From the NCBI GenBank assembly GCA_027531565.1, contig JAPZSB010000007.1, positions 744,001 to 808,000 on the forward strand: a stretch of DNA of 64,000 nucleotides. Reading direction: 5' to 3'. How positions within the stretch are numbered: position 1 is the first letter of the stretch; each line of letters begins with the position of its first letter. A program made the translations under genes and the position numbers. Positions 1-9,429 of this stretch are shown here, in pieces. Origin of the DNA: Beijerinckiaceae bacterium. Its GTDB lineage: Bacteria > Pseudomonadota > Alphaproteobacteria > Rhizobiales > Beijerinckiaceae. The notes beneath the pieces were generated by a model that did no database searches, had not been told where the DNA came from, and saw nothing but the letters and a program-made list of their open reading frames with translations.

Positions 1-1
1 T

Positions 2-1423
2 TTCCCGGCGCAGATCCTCAGCCCGCTGACGCAATTCGCGACGGCAATCATCCTGACGCATTACCTCGCGGCAGCCGATTACGGGCTGACCATGCTGATC
101 TTCGCCAGCCAGGAACTGATCTTCCAGATCTGCCTGTCCTGGTGGACAACGTATTTCCTGCGCTATGCCGGCCAGTTCGGCGCCGGCGGCGACCGGCGGG
201 ACCTTGCCGGGACGGAATCGGCGATCATCCTCGCGACGGCCGGGCTGCAGGTCGCCGCCACGCTCATCCTCGTGGCCGTGAGCGCGACGAAGCCCTCGCC
301 GGCCTTCATTGCCGGGGCCTGTCTCTATGTCGTCACGCGGAGCTACCTGACCTTCCTCAGCGAGAAGGCGCGGCGCGATGCGCGCATCCTCGACTATTCC
401 TTCCTGCAGATCGGCGCACCCCTGGCCAGCCTGCTGCTGACGCTGGCGCTGATGACGTGGCTGGGCGCCGATCCGGCCCGGGTGCTGCTCGATTTCGCGC
501 TGATGCATGGCGTGATCGCGCTGCTTGTCGCGCTGCGGATGGGCGTGATCGCGCGGCCGGGGCGGATCGATCACGGCATCCTGAAGGCGGCTCTCGCGTT
601 CGGCGTGCCGGTGGTCGTGTCGAACCTGTTCGGCTGGTTCGCCGCGCACGGGATCCGGTTCGTCGTGCAATACGGCGCCGGACCGACCGCGCTCGGGCTG
701 CTCTCGGTGGGTTGGGGGCTGGCCATCCGGCTGGCGGCCATGGCGGCGATGGTTGTCACGGCTGCGGCCTATCCGCTGGCGGTCCGCGAGATGGATCGCG
801 GCGACCCCGATGCGGCGCGCCGCCAGCTCTCCACGAATTCGGCGCTGCTGCTCGGGCTGATCGCCCCCTCGACCGCCGGGGTGATCGCGATTGCCGATCC
901 CTTCGTGACCCTGCTGGTCGCGCCGGATTACCGGGCGGCGACGATCGACCTCCTGCCCTGGGCGCTGATCTGCGCGGCCATCCGCAACCTGCGCATGCAT
1001 GGCTGGGACCAGATGTACCTGCTGTTCGAAGCGCCGCGCCCGATGGTGGTGCTCGAGGGAATCGAGGCGGTGCTGACGATCCTGGGATCCGCCATCGGGC
1101 TGTATCTTGGCGGGATTACCGGCGCGGTCTTCGGGGCAGCTTCTGCCGCCCTCGTGATCGCGCTGGCCGATTATGCCTATCTCAACCGCCGCTTCGGGCT
1201 GCACGCGCCGCTGGTCTTCTACGCGAAAATCGCCGTCGCTACGCTGACCATGTGGCTCGCGCTCAAGGCGCTGCCGGGCCTTGGCCTGCCGATGGCCGCA
1301 GACTGGTGGCATATCCTCGCCGCAGTGGCATTCGGCATGGCGGTCTATGGAACCGCCATCCTCATCCTGTTCGGCGGTGCCCTCATCCGGGCTGTCCGCG
1401 CGTGGCGAGCGAGCCGCGCCTGA
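2..1423 (+). CDS. Polysaccharide flippase, Wzx/MATE-like (5' truncated)
   Basis: The reading frame is open from base 2, so the gene begins before the window; 473 residues are visible. The visible N-terminus (FPAQILSPLTQFATAIILTH) has the look of the first helix of Wzx/RfbX-type lipid-linked oligosaccharide flippases. The rest is a series of hydrophobic segments with short basic loops, as expected for a 12-14 helix inner-membrane transporter. By family it would flip undecaprenyl-linked repeat units to the periplasm. The next genes, on the opposite strand and converging on it, are of the exosortase-A-associated exopolysaccharide type, which supports an EPS role. Substrate cannot be read from the sequence. 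An internal ATG at 92 is not the true start, because the homologous reading continues upstream of it. Confidence 0.8.
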   Translation, partial: FPAQILSPLTQFATAIILTHYLAAADYGLTMLIFASQELIFQICLSWWTTYFLRYAGQFGAGGDRRDLAGTESAIILATAGLQVAATLILVAVSATKPSPAFIAGACLYVVTRSYLTFLSEKARRDARILDYSFLQIGAPLASLLLTLALMTWLGADPARVLLDFALMHGVIALLVALRMGVIARPGRIDHGILKAALAFGVPVVVSNLFGWFAAHGIRFVVQYGAGPTALGLLSVGWGLAIRLAAMAAMVVTAAAYPLAVREMDRGDPDAARRQLSTNSALLLGLIAPSTAGVIAIADPFVTLLVAPDYRAATIDLLPWALICAAIRNLRMHGWDQMYLLFEAPRPMVVLEGIEAVLTILGSAIGLYLGGITGAVFGAASAALVIALADYAYLNRRFGLHAPLVFYAKIAVATLTMWLALKALPGLGLPMAADWWHILAAVAFGMAVYGTAILILFGGALIRAVRAWRASRA

Positions 1424-1444
1424 ACCCCGCGCGCGGAGCGGGTT

Positions 1445-2806
1445 TCACTCGGCGGCGGCGGCCCAGAGCGGCCCTTCGCTCCGCGCATTGACCAGCGGGG
1501 CCTCGAATGTCCCGGCCGGGCGGATCACCTGCGCAACGCCATTCTCGACCAGCACCTCGGCCGGCATCGGATGCGAGAGAAACCCGACCGGGCTGGCCGA
1601 GAGGCCATAGGCGCCCGACTGGAGAATTGCCACGAGGTCGCCGGCTGCAAGTTCCGGCAGGGCGGTCTGGCGTCCCAGCGTGTCCAATGGCGTGCAGAGC
1701 GGACCGACCAGATGCGTGTCGGCCATCAGCGGTGCCGTCAGCCTTTCCGGCGCGACAACCGGATAGTCCCGCTTGATCACCTGCCCGAGATTGCCCGAGG
1801 CCGCGAGGTGATGGTGCATGCCACCATCCCCGATCAGGAACCGTTGCCCGCGGGATTGTTTCACGGCCCGGAGCGCACTGACATAGAGCCCGGCCGGCCC
1901 GGCCAGCCACCGCCCGGGTTCGACCAGCAGCCGGGCCTCCCGGAGATGCGGATCGGCGTCGAGAACGGCGCGCAAGGCCGGCAGGCCGGCCCGGATTGCG
2001 GCGAGGTCAAGCGTCGCATCGCCCGTGTGGTAGGGGATCCCGAGGCCGCCGCCGAGGTCGATCGATGTCAGGGCATGGCCCGCCAGCGCGGCGAGGCGCG
2101 CCGCCAGATCGAGCCCGTATCGCCATTGGTCGAGCAGGACTCCGGCATCGAGGATCTGCGTGCCGGCGAAGAGATGGATGCCGGTGAGTTTCAGCGCCGG
2201 CTGTTGCTTCAGCGCGGCGACGGCTTCCGCCATCTGCTCCTCGTCGATCCCGAAGGCCGAGGGCTTGCCGCCCATGCGCATCGCCCCGCCCTGCGCCTGC
2301 GCGCCGGGATTGATGCGGAGTGACACGGGCTGGACGCGGCCGAGTGCGGCAGCACGCGCGCCGACAAGGGCAATATCGTCGAAACCTTCGAGATGCACTT
2401 CGCCGATGCCGGCCCCGAGGACGAGATCGATCTCCTCGCGGCCCTTGCCCGGCCCTGCGAAGAGGATGTGTCCCGGTGCGCAGCCGGCCTGCCGCGCCAG
2501 AAGGAACTCGGCACCGGAGGCGATCTCGAGGCCGGCCCCTTCCTCGACGAGGACGCGGGCAATGCCGGGATTCGGGTTGGCCTTGATCGAGAAATAGACC
2601 GAGGCGAAGCCGTCGAGCGTGGCGGCGAGCGCGTGGTAGCGGCGGCGCAGGATTGCCGCGTCATAGAGATAGAGGGGCGAACCAAACCGCGCCACGAGCG
2701 TGCGGACAGGAAGGCCGCCGATCTCGAGTCCGTTGGCACCGGCCCTGAAGTTTTCGGCGATCAGCGCAGCCGCAAGCGGCGGAACCGTGAGTTGGGAACC
2801 GCTCAT
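1445..2806 (-). CDS. PLP-dependent decarboxylase, exosortase A-associated type
   Basis: 453-residue fold-III PLP enzyme of the diaminopimelate/ornithine decarboxylase group. The Schiff-base lysine is in YFSIKANPN (K75), followed by the TIM barrel with the glycine-rich phosphate-binding stretch IDLGGGLGIPY and EPGRWLAGPAG. The overall match is to the 'exosortase A system-associated' decarboxylase family that sits beside an AMP ligase in EPS loci. The ATG at 2806 overlaps the stop of the upstream ligase gene by 4 bases, which fixes the start and indicates translational coupling. An extended frame further upstream has no coding support. The substrate is unknown; an amino acid activated by the neighbouring ligase and carrier protein is an inference from family context. 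Confidence 0.82.
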   Translation of the reverse strand: MSGSQLTVPPLAAALIAENFRAGANGLEIGGLPVRTLVARFGSPLYLYDAAILRRRYHALAATLDGFASVYFSIKANPNPGIARVLVEEGAGLEIASGAEFLLARQAGCAPGHILFAGPGKGREEIDLVLGAGIGEVHLEGFDDIALVGARAAALGRVQPVSLRINPGAQAQGGAMRMGGKPSAFGIDEEQMAEAVAALKQQPALKLTGIHLFAGTQILDAGVLLDQWRYGLDLAARLAALAGHALTSIDLGGGLGIPYHTGDATLDLAAIRAGLPALRAVLDADPHLREARLLVEPGRWLAGPAGLYVSALRAVKQSRGQRFLIGDGGMHHHLAASGNLGQVIKRDYPVVAPERLTAPLMADTHLVGPLCTPLDTLGRQTALPELAAGDLVAILQSGAYGLSASPVGFLSHPMPAEVLVENGVAQVIRPAGTFEAPLVNARSEGPLWAAAAE

Positions 2807-4317
2807 GCCGCGCGCTCCGCCACCAGCCGCTTGTAATCGACCTTGCCGTTCGGCGTGACGGGCAGCTCGGGAACAAGCTCGATCCGCGCCGGCACCATGT
2901 GCGGCGGAAGCCGCTCGGCCAGCTGCTTCAGCACCGCATCGGTATCGAGCCCGTCCTGCTGCCCGACAGCGACGGCGTGCAGGCGCTGGCCGAGCCATTC
3001 ATCCGGCACGCCGATTGCCGCCACCTGCCGGAAAGCACCCGAGAGCATCAGGGCATCCTCGACCTCGGTCGGGCTGATCCGGTAGCCGGCAGACTTGATC
3101 ATCGCATCCTGCCGGCCCACGAAATAGAGAAAGCCGTCCTCGTCCTCATAGACGAGGTCGCCGGACCAGCAGACGATTTCCCCGCCTTCGACCGTTTCGC
3201 GAAGAGGATTGGGCCGGAGGACACGCGCGGTTTCCTCCGGGCGGCGCCAATAGCCGAGCGACACGGTGGGGCCGCGATGGACGAGGATTCCGGGTTCGCC
3301 GGGGCGGGCGCGACGCCCGTCGGCCGTGAGCGGGAACACTTCGCATTCAGGGATGGCGCGGCCGATCGAGGTCGGCCGGCGGTCCACCTCGGAAGGCGGA
3401 AGGTAGGTGGAACGGAAGGCTTCCGTCAGCCCGTACATCAGGAAGATGCGCGTCTCCGGAAGGATCTCGCGCAGCCGGCGCACGGTCGCTTCCGGAACGG
3501 CGCCGCCGGAATTCGTGATGTAGCGCAGGTGCGGCAGGCTCGTCCGGGCGAGGCTCGGCGCGGCCTTGGTGAGGATGGCCCAGATCGTCGGCACGCCGGC
3601 AAGCCCGGTAATCTCGTGCCGGGCCAATTCACGCACAATCTGGTCGCCCATCTGGAAAGTGAAGAGCACGATCGTCGCGCCCTGCTCCACCACGGTGAGC
3701 AGCTGGTTCAGGCCATAATCGAAGCTGAAGGGCAGGATCGAGAGGATCCGGTCCTCGGCGGTGATCGACAGGTAGGTCCGGACGATCCGTGTGCCGGCGA
3801 TCAGATTGGAATGGCTCAGCATGACGCCCTTGGGGGCACCGGTGGAACCCGACGTGTAGAGAATGGCCGCGAGATCCTGGCCGATATTGCGGGCCGCCGG
3901 CAGCGGGGGCTGGGCGGGTGCCCCGGCATCGGGATCCAGCACGGCGAGATCCGCGATGCCCTCGAAGGCTTCGGCCAGCGTCTCACGCTGCTTCGGCCCG
4001 GTGATCAGCACACGAGCCCCGCTATCGACGAGAATATGGCGGATCTGCTGCGGTTTCAGCACCGGATTGATCGGCACGAAAACCGCATCGGCACGGCTGG
4101 CGGCGAAAATGGCCGCGCATTCCTCCAGACCTTTCGGCAGCAGGATCGCGACGCGATCCCCGCGTCCGGCACCTGCCGCACGGATCGCGGCGGCAAGCCG
4201 CTCGACCTCGGCGGCGAATTGCCGGAATGACCAGTGCCGGCCGCCATCGATGATCGCCGGGCGGTCGGCATCGGGCTTCGGCAGGTCGAGAAGCTGATGG
4301 AGGAGAACAGCGCTCAT
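2803..4317 (-). CDS. AMP-dependent acyl/amino-acid ligase, exosortase A-associated type
   Basis: 504-residue ANL-superfamily adenylating enzyme. The core P-loop-like motif LYTSGSTGAPKG lies at about residues 154-164, the A5-type LMYGLTEAF follows, then WSGDLVYEDEDGF, and the C-terminal catalytic lysine is in PNGKVDYK (K492). It should activate a carboxylate as an adenylate and load it onto CoA or a carrier protein. A free-standing acyl carrier protein is encoded just upstream in the same operon (7 bases away), so loading of that carrier is the likely reaction. With the decarboxylase it matches the paired ligase/decarboxylase gene set described for exosortase-A exopolysaccharide loci. No exosortase is visible in the window. 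Confidence 0.82.
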   Translation of the reverse strand: MSAVLLHQLLDLPKPDADRPAIIDGGRHWSFRQFAAEVERLAAAIRAAGAGRGDRVAILLPKGLEECAAIFAASRADAVFVPINPVLKPQQIRHILVDSGARVLITGPKQRETLAEAFEGIADLAVLDPDAGAPAQPPLPAARNIGQDLAAILYTSGSTGAPKGVMLSHSNLIAGTRIVRTYLSITAEDRILSILPFSFDYGLNQLLTVVEQGATIVLFTFQMGDQIVRELARHEITGLAGVPTIWAILTKAAPSLARTSLPHLRYITNSGGAVPEATVRRLREILPETRIFLMYGLTEAFRSTYLPPSEVDRRPTSIGRAIPECEVFPLTADGRRARPGEPGILVHRGPTVSLGYWRRPEETARVLRPNPLRETVEGGEIVCWSGDLVYEDEDGFLYFVGRQDAMIKSAGYRISPTEVEDALMLSGAFRQVAAIGVPDEWLGQRLHAVAVGQQDGLDTDAVLKQLAERLPPHMVPARIELVPELPVTPNGKVDYKRLVAERAA

Positions 4318-4323
4318 GATCGA

Positions 4324-4617
4324 TCAACCCTTGCGGCGGCGGATGAAGGCCAGCAGCGCGCCGACCGTCTCGAAATTGTCGAGCGTGAAATCATCATCCG
4401 CGATCTCGATGCCCAGTTCCTCGCCGAGGAAGGACATGAGCTGCAGGATGCCGAGGGAATCGAGGATCCCGGAGGAGAGGAGGGGCGTGTCGTCCTTCAG
4501 ATCCAGCGCCTTCGCAGCCGGAGACAATTGCCGGAGGAAGCCGCCCAGCAGGGCAAGATCGGCATCGATGGACTCGGCCGGCAAGGCCGGTGTGTCAATC
4601 TGGGAAGCTGCAAGCAT
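4324..4617 (-). CDS. Acyl carrier protein
   Basis: 97-residue acidic protein with the phosphopantetheine attachment motif in GILDSLG (S54) and the usual four-helix carrier pattern. It is distinct from housekeeping AcpP, which would sit in a fab cluster. It lies 12 bases downstream of an acyltransferase-like gene and 6 bases upstream of an AMP-ligase gene, so it probably carries the acyl or aminoacyl group those enzymes handle during exopolysaccharide-linked modification. The role is inferred from this order; the motif itself is clear. Confidence 0.85.
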   Translation of the reverse strand: MLAASQIDTPALPAESIDADLALLGGFLRQLSPAAKALDLKDDTPLLSSGILDSLGILQLMSFLGEELGIEIADDDFTLDNFETVGALLAFIRRRKG

Positions 4618-4629
4618 CGGAATGTCTCC

Positions 4630-5469
4630 CTAGAGATCAAGAAGGCACAATTCGGACCCGAAGTGATCGGTCCTGTCGTCGAAGGTCTCTCCCTTGGCAA
4701 ACCAGAGGCCACGCCGACGGAATGCGAGAGGATGAGGTTTGCCGGCCCGGACATCGCACTGGACGACGAGGCAGCCCCGGGCGAGGAGATGACGGGCAAG
4801 GGCCGGCCAGGCTGCCGGCAGGACCGCATGGCTGCCGATGAAGACCGCGAAGGCAGCCGGCAGGGACCGGTAGCGGAACGGGCGGAAGACGCAGAGATGG
4901 CGGGCCTGCCCCTGTTCGATCACGAGAGTCGGGAATCCGCGATCCCGGTGATGGGCGATGAGTTCCGGCGGGGGCGTGATCCCGTCCAGCCCGTCCTCCG
5001 GCTCCCAGGCGCGGACCCGCACATCGCCACCGGGCCGCAGGGCGAGAAGGGGCGTCAGCTGCAGGCCGATCCCCGGGTTGACGGGGTGGAACCCGAAAGC
5101 CGGAAGCATGGCCTGGACATCCGGAGTCGGGGTCAGGTCGGTGAAGATCGGCCCGGGATCGCGGAAGACGGCGCGCAGCATCAGCGGCGCCTTCCAGCGG
5201 ACATCCGGGCGGAGATACCAGCTCGACACATTGACGACGACCCGGTCGCCGGATCCCCGGCGCGGAGAAGCGGGAGTCAGGAGGATGCCGACAGGCTGCT
5301 CCTTCTCGAGCCAGAAGAAGCCCGGCGGATAGCCGGCGAGCGCATTGCCCGGCCAGTCGAAGAGCCGCTGCAGGCTTCGCTGCCAGAAATCGGAGCCCCG
5401 TTCCGGAAAGCCTTCATCAAGCAGGGCAATGGCTTCGGAGGCACGCGCGGGCGTGATCGGCGTCAGCAT
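4630..5469 (-). CDS. GNAT-like acyltransferase family protein (hypothetical)
   Basis: 279-residue soluble protein. The N-terminal ~130 residues have a GNAT-like alternation (PITPARASEAIALLDEGF at the start, then the VVVNVSSWYLRP strand), and the C-terminal half repeats a similar layout, ending in CLLDL. I do not recognise a named family with certainty; similar proteins occur next to acyl carrier proteins and AMP ligases in EPS loci. It is the first gene of the minus-strand run (acyltransferase-like, ACP, ligase, decarboxylase), 12 bases from the ACP start. A role in transferring an ACP-bound acyl group to a sugar or lipid is an inference from context. Confidence 0.55.
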   Translation of the reverse strand: MLTPITPARASEAIALLDEGFPERGSDFWQRSLQRLFDWPGNALAGYPPGFFWLEKEQPVGILLTPASPRRGSGDRVVVNVSSWYLRPDVRWKAPLMLRAVFRDPGPIFTDLTPTPDVQAMLPAFGFHPVNPGIGLQLTPLLALRPGGDVRVRAWEPEDGLDGITPPPELIAHHRDRGFPTLVIEQGQARHLCVFRPFRYRSLPAAFAVFIGSHAVLPAAWPALARHLLARGCLVVQCDVRAGKPHPLAFRRRGLWFAKGETFDDRTDHFGSELCLLDL

Positions 5470-5627
5470 GACGCTTTTCCCCTGGCCGGCCGGCTGCCGA
5501 TGGGGCTGCTCCCACCAGACCGTCGATCGGTCATCCGTACCATCCCCCGCCTCTCCTGCCAGCGAACATTCCGCGTTGGGGACGATCTAGGACAGGCAAG
5601 GAAAAGAAATCGTGGACGAGACCGTTT

Positions 5628-5647
5628 ATGCGGAAAATTGTCCGCAT
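5628..5647. repeat. 7-bp inverted repeat between hemN and the EPS genes
   Basis: Arms ATGCGGA and TCCGCAT with a 6-base spacer. It lies downstream of hemN and 159 bases upstream of the acyltransferase-like gene, both on the minus strand. No T-run follows on the minus strand, so an intrinsic terminator is not well supported; an operator or an RNA hairpin are both possible. Nothing else coding is seen in 5470-5692. Confidence 0.4.
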
Positions 5648-5692
5648 CAGCGTTGAGAATCCGTTGCCGGGAAAGCCGAGAATTCCGGTCGT

Positions 5693-7051
5693 CTACACCG
5701 CGAGCGAGTGCCCGCCCGGCCTCCGGGCCAGATAGGCGTCGAATTCCGCCGCAAGGAGCCGGGCGAAGGGGCGCCCGTCTTCCGTGATCGCGAAACCATC
5801 CGCCGTGGCCTCGACGAAGCCGTCGCGGTCCTCGCGGACAATCCTCTCGGCCACGGCGATGAGCGCCTCGGCATCCGGACCCTCATCGGCACGGCAATGT
5901 TCGACCGAGAAGCGCAGGTCGCACATCAGCCGCTCGATGATGCGGGCGCGGCGGCGATCTTCTTCCGTCAGGGCCCGGCCGCGGATGGCGGCGAGATGGC
6001 CGGTCTCGATCTCGCGCTGGTAGCGCGCCATGGCGGGCTCGTTCTGCACATAGCCCTGCGGTAGCGCCGAGATGGACGAGGCTCCCAGCCCGATCAGGAC
6101 ATCGGCCGGGTCATCCGTGTAGCCCTGGAAGTTCCGGCGAAGGCGTCCGGCGCGCTGTGCGATGGCGAGGGAATCACCTGGCAGCGCGAAATGGTCGATG
6201 CCGATCGCCTGATACCCGGCAGACTGGATGCGCTGCCCGGCCGCAAGGGCGTGGCTGTGCCGGTCGACGGCGCCCGGCAGGTCGGATTCGAGGATCATCG
6301 CCTGATGGCGCTTCACCCAGGGCACATGGGCATAGCCGAACAGGGCCAGCCGGTCCGGGCGGAAATCCATCACCGAATCGAGCGTCGATTCCAGTTCCGC
6401 AAGGCCCTGTTTCGGCAGGCCGTAGACCGCATCGATGTTCAGCGAGCGGATCCCGCCGGCGCGGAACCGGTCGATCACCGTGCGGGTCTCCTCGACGGAC
6501 TGGAAGCGGTTGATCGCGGCCTGGACGGCGGGGTCGAAATCCTGCACGCCGATGCTGACCCGGCTGAGGCCGCGCTCCAGCAGGGCCTCGATGCGCCTGT
6601 CATCCATGCCGCGCGGATCGACTTCGACCGCGAAATCGCAGTCGGCAGCCAGCGAGAACCGATCCGCGATGTGATCGGCCAGCCGTCGGATATCGTCCGG
6701 GGCGAGGATGGTGGGCGAGCCGCCGCCCCAATGGATATGGGTGACCCGCGTGCTGGCCGGAATGATCTGCGTCACGAGGTCGATCTCGCGGCGGAGCGCG
6801 CCGAGATAGGTCTCGATCGGGGCATATTGCCGGGTGATCTTGGTATGGCAGCCGCAGAACCAGCAGAGCGTGTCGCAATAGGGGATGTGCAGATAAAGCG
6901 AGAGCGTCGCGTTCTCCGGCACGTCCAGCAACCAGCGCTGGTAAGTCCGGGCATTGACCTCCGGCGTGAAATGCGGCGCGGTGGGGTAGCTCGTGTAGCG
7001 CGGCACCGCCCGCGAGGCATGGCGCAGCACGATTTCCGGCGAGAGGGTCAT
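5693..7051 (-). CDS. hemN: Oxygen-independent coproporphyrinogen III oxidase
   Basis: 452-residue radical-SAM enzyme that decarboxylates coproporphyrinogen III to protoporphyrinogen IX without oxygen. The [4Fe-4S] motif HIPYCDTLCWFCGC is at residues 55-68 (C59, C63, C66), followed by the SAM-binding GGGSPT and the HemN-type NIDAVYGLPKQ. The N-terminus RYTSYPTAPHF is typical of true HemN rather than HemW. The ATG overlaps the ccoS stop by 4 bases, so it belongs to the cbb3 operon and would share its low-oxygen control. This fits a supply of heme for the oxidase when oxygen-dependent HemF is limited. Confidence 0.92.
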   Translation of the reverse strand: MTLSPEIVLRHASRAVPRYTSYPTAPHFTPEVNARTYQRWLLDVPENATLSLYLHIPYCDTLCWFCGCHTKITRQYAPIETYLGALRREIDLVTQIIPASTRVTHIHWGGGSPTILAPDDIRRLADHIADRFSLAADCDFAVEVDPRGMDDRRIEALLERGLSRVSIGVQDFDPAVQAAINRFQSVEETRTVIDRFRAGGIRSLNIDAVYGLPKQGLAELESTLDSVMDFRPDRLALFGYAHVPWVKRHQAMILESDLPGAVDRHSHALAAGQRIQSAGYQAIGIDHFALPGDSLAIAQRAGRLRRNFQGYTDDPADVLIGLGASSISALPQGYVQNEPAMARYQREIETGHLAAIRGRALTEEDRRRARIIERLMCDLRFSVEHCRADEGPDAEALIAVAERIVREDRDGFVEATADGFAITEDGRPFARLLAAEFDAYLARRPGGHSLAV

Positions 7052-7221
7052 CGGCTGTCCTCCGGCCGGGGCGTGACCGGCGCATCCTCGTCCATCAGCG
7101 CGCGCCAGGCAGCACCGTCGAGATCCTCGTATTGCCGGTTCGAGAGCGACCAGAGGAAGGCCGCCAGCCCGAGGCCACCAAGAGCCAGGGCAAGGGGAAT
7201 CAGAATCAGCAGGATGTTCAT
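7048..7221 (-). CDS. ccoS: Cytochrome cbb3 oxidase maturation protein CcoS
   Basis: 57-residue protein starting MNILLILIPLALALGGLGLA: one N-terminal transmembrane helix followed by the CcoS signature WSLSNRQYEDLDGAAWRALM and an acidic tail. CcoS (FixS) is needed for cofactor insertion into the cbb3 oxidase. The ATG overlaps the ccoI stop by 4 bases and its own stop overlaps the hemN start by 4 bases. It was found by translating between the two flanking genes. Confidence 0.93.
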   Translation of the reverse strand: MNILLILIPLALALGGLGLAAFLWSLSNRQYEDLDGAAWRALMDEDAPVTPRPEDSR

Positions 7222-9428
7222 GCTCGTTCTCCCGCGCCGCGCCCTGCCCGGAGCGCATTGAGCGTGACGATGATCGACGAGCCGGACATGGCGAGCGCCG
7301 CCACCAGCGGCGTGGCATGGCCGAGGATGGCGACCGGCACCGCGATCAGGTTGTACAGGACCGAAATCCAGAGATTCTCGAGCATCAGCCAGCGGGCCTT
7401 GCGGGCAATGCGGATCGCCGGAACAATCGCTCCGAGGCGCTGGCCGACCAGCAGGAAATCGGCCTGGGTCTGCGCCAGCTGGCTTGCGGAAGCAGGGGCA
7501 ATCGAGGCATGCCCGGCGGCGAGGGCGGGCGCATCGTTGAGGCCGTCACCGACCATCAGCGGCCGCGCGCCGAAACGCTTCATCTGCTCGAGCCAGGTCA
7601 CCTTGTCGCCCGGCAGGGCACCGCCGCGCCAGTTGGCGATGCCAAGGTCATGCGCGGCCTCGGCAACGGCCCGCGGGCGGTCGCCCGAGATGATCTCCGC
7701 CGGCAGCTTCATGGCGCCGAGGGCTTCGACCGTCGCTGCCGCATCCTCTCGGTAGGGCTGGCGGATGGCGAAAAGCGCGAGGCGTGTCCCGTGGCGGAAG
7801 GCGACGATGGACGCGCCGGGAAAGCGGGTGGCCAGTGCCTCGGCTTCCGGCAGGGCCTCGCAGAAGGCCGCGCTGCCGAGGCGAACGACCTGCCCGGCAT
7901 GGCAGGCCTTGACGCCCTCGCCCGGAACCTCGCGCGCGGTGGAGAGCGGCTTCGCATTCCTGTCCTGCGCGGCAATGGCGGCCGCCAGCGGATGCCGGCT
8001 CGTCAGGGCAAGCCGGGCGGCCAGGGCGAGATCGTCGGCCGGGATCTCCTCCCGGTTGGCGATATCGGCCGCGGGAAGGGTGAGCGTGCCGGTCTTGTCG
8101 AAAACGACGCGGTCGATCTCGGCGAGGCGCTCGATCGCGTCACCGGACTGGATGAGGATGCCGTTGCGGAACATCGCGCCCGCCGCGACGACCTGAACCG
8201 CCGGCACGGCCAGGCCGAGCGCGCAGGGGCAGGTGATGATCAGCACGGTGATCGCGATCATCAGCGCGTCATGCCAGCCGATCCCCATCATCATCCAGCC
8301 GAGGAAGGTCAGCAGAGCAACCGTATGGACGAAGGGCGGATAGAGCCGGGCGGCCCGGTCGGCCAGCCGGATATAGGCGCCCTTGGTCTGGGCGGCCTGT
8401 GCGAGCAGGCGCTCGACCCCGGCCAGCAGGGTGCCTTCCTGCGATTTCAGCACGCGCACGACGAGAGCCCCGCCGAGATTCTGCGTGCCGGCATAGATCT
8501 CGTCGCCAGGGCGGACGGCACGATGGGCCGTCTCGCCGGTGACGAGGCTCTGGTCGATATCGGACCGGCCTTCCTCGATACGGCCATCGGCGGCCACGCG
8601 ATCCCCGATCCGGACGAGGATCACATCGCCGGGCTCGACCATGTCGATCGGCACGTCACGCCATGTGCCGTCGGGCAGGCGCTTGGTTGCGAATTCCGAG
8701 CGCAATGCCGCGAGATTGGCCGCCACCAGTTGCGTCCGGCGCTGCATGACCTGGTCGAGCGTGCGGCCGATCAGCAGGAAGAAGAGCAGCATGACCACGC
8801 CGTCGAAATAGGCGTGCTCGCCATGGCGCAGCACTTCGAAGACGGACATGACCAGCGCAAGGCAGATGCCGAGCGTGATCGGCACGTCCATGTTGACGCG
8901 GCGGCGCTTCAGCGCGCCGATGGCGCTCTCGTAGAAGGGACGGCCGGAATAGGCCGCCGTCGGCAGGGCGATGAGTGCGGAGAGCCAGTGGAACAGGTCG
9001 CGCGTGGTCGGATCGAGCCCGGTCTCGTGGCCGGACCAGACCGCCACCGAGAGCAGCATGACATTCATGGAGGCGAAGGCCGCCACGCCGAGGCAGCGCA
9101 GCAGGCGGCGCATTTCCCGCGCCTTGCTGTCCTCCGCCTGCCGGGGCGAGAAGGGATAGGCCTTGAAGCCCAGCTCGTCGAGCCGGCGGAGGATCCGGGC
9201 CGGATCGGCCTCGCGGCGCTCGAAAGTGACATGAAGCCGCTTCGCACCGAGATTGACCCGGGCCCCGACCACGCCCGGCTCGCGCGACAGGGCACGCTCG
9301 ATCGTGGCCATGCAGGCCGCGCATTTGATGCCGTCGACAGCGAGATCAAGGCTGACGAAGGCCTCGTCCGGCGAGACCCGCAGGAACTGGCTCAGGTCAG
9401 CGGGCGGGATTGCGAGATCGGCGGCCAT
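7218..9428 (-). CDS. ccoI: Copper-translocating P-type ATPase CcoI/FixI
   Basis: 736-residue P1B-type ATPase that supplies copper to the cbb3 oxidase during assembly. Seen in order: an N-terminal heavy-metal domain with IKCAACM (C36, C39), transmembrane helices, the ion-path motif TCPCAL near residue 400, the phosphorylation site DKTGTLT near 443, and GDGLNDAPAL near 627. The gene lies between ccoH and ccoS and overlaps ccoS by 4 bases, the canonical ccoGHIS order. FixI-type ATPases export Cu(I) slowly to the assembly machinery rather than for detoxification; that assignment rests on the operon context. Confidence 0.95.
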   Translation of the reverse strand: MAADLAIPPADLSQFLRVSPDEAFVSLDLAVDGIKCAACMATIERALSREPGVVGARVNLGAKRLHVTFERREADPARILRRLDELGFKAYPFSPRQAEDSKAREMRRLLRCLGVAAFASMNVMLLSVAVWSGHETGLDPTTRDLFHWLSALIALPTAAYSGRPFYESAIGALKRRRVNMDVPITLGICLALVMSVFEVLRHGEHAYFDGVVMLLFFLLIGRTLDQVMQRRTQLVAANLAALRSEFATKRLPDGTWRDVPIDMVEPGDVILVRIGDRVAADGRIEEGRSDIDQSLVTGETAHRAVRPGDEIYAGTQNLGGALVVRVLKSQEGTLLAGVERLLAQAAQTKGAYIRLADRAARLYPPFVHTVALLTFLGWMMMGIGWHDALMIAITVLIITCPCALGLAVPAVQVVAAGAMFRNGILIQSGDAIERLAEIDRVVFDKTGTLTLPAADIANREEIPADDLALAARLALTSRHPLAAAIAAQDRNAKPLSTAREVPGEGVKACHAGQVVRLGSAAFCEALPEAEALATRFPGASIVAFRHGTRLALFAIRQPYREDAAATVEALGAMKLPAEIISGDRPRAVAEAAHDLGIANWRGGALPGDKVTWLEQMKRFGARPLMVGDGLNDAPALAAGHASIAPASASQLAQTQADFLLVGQRLGAIVPAIRIARKARWLMLENLWISVLYNLIAVPVAILGHATPLVAALAMSGSSIIVTLNALRAGRGAGERA

Positions 9429-9429
9429 G

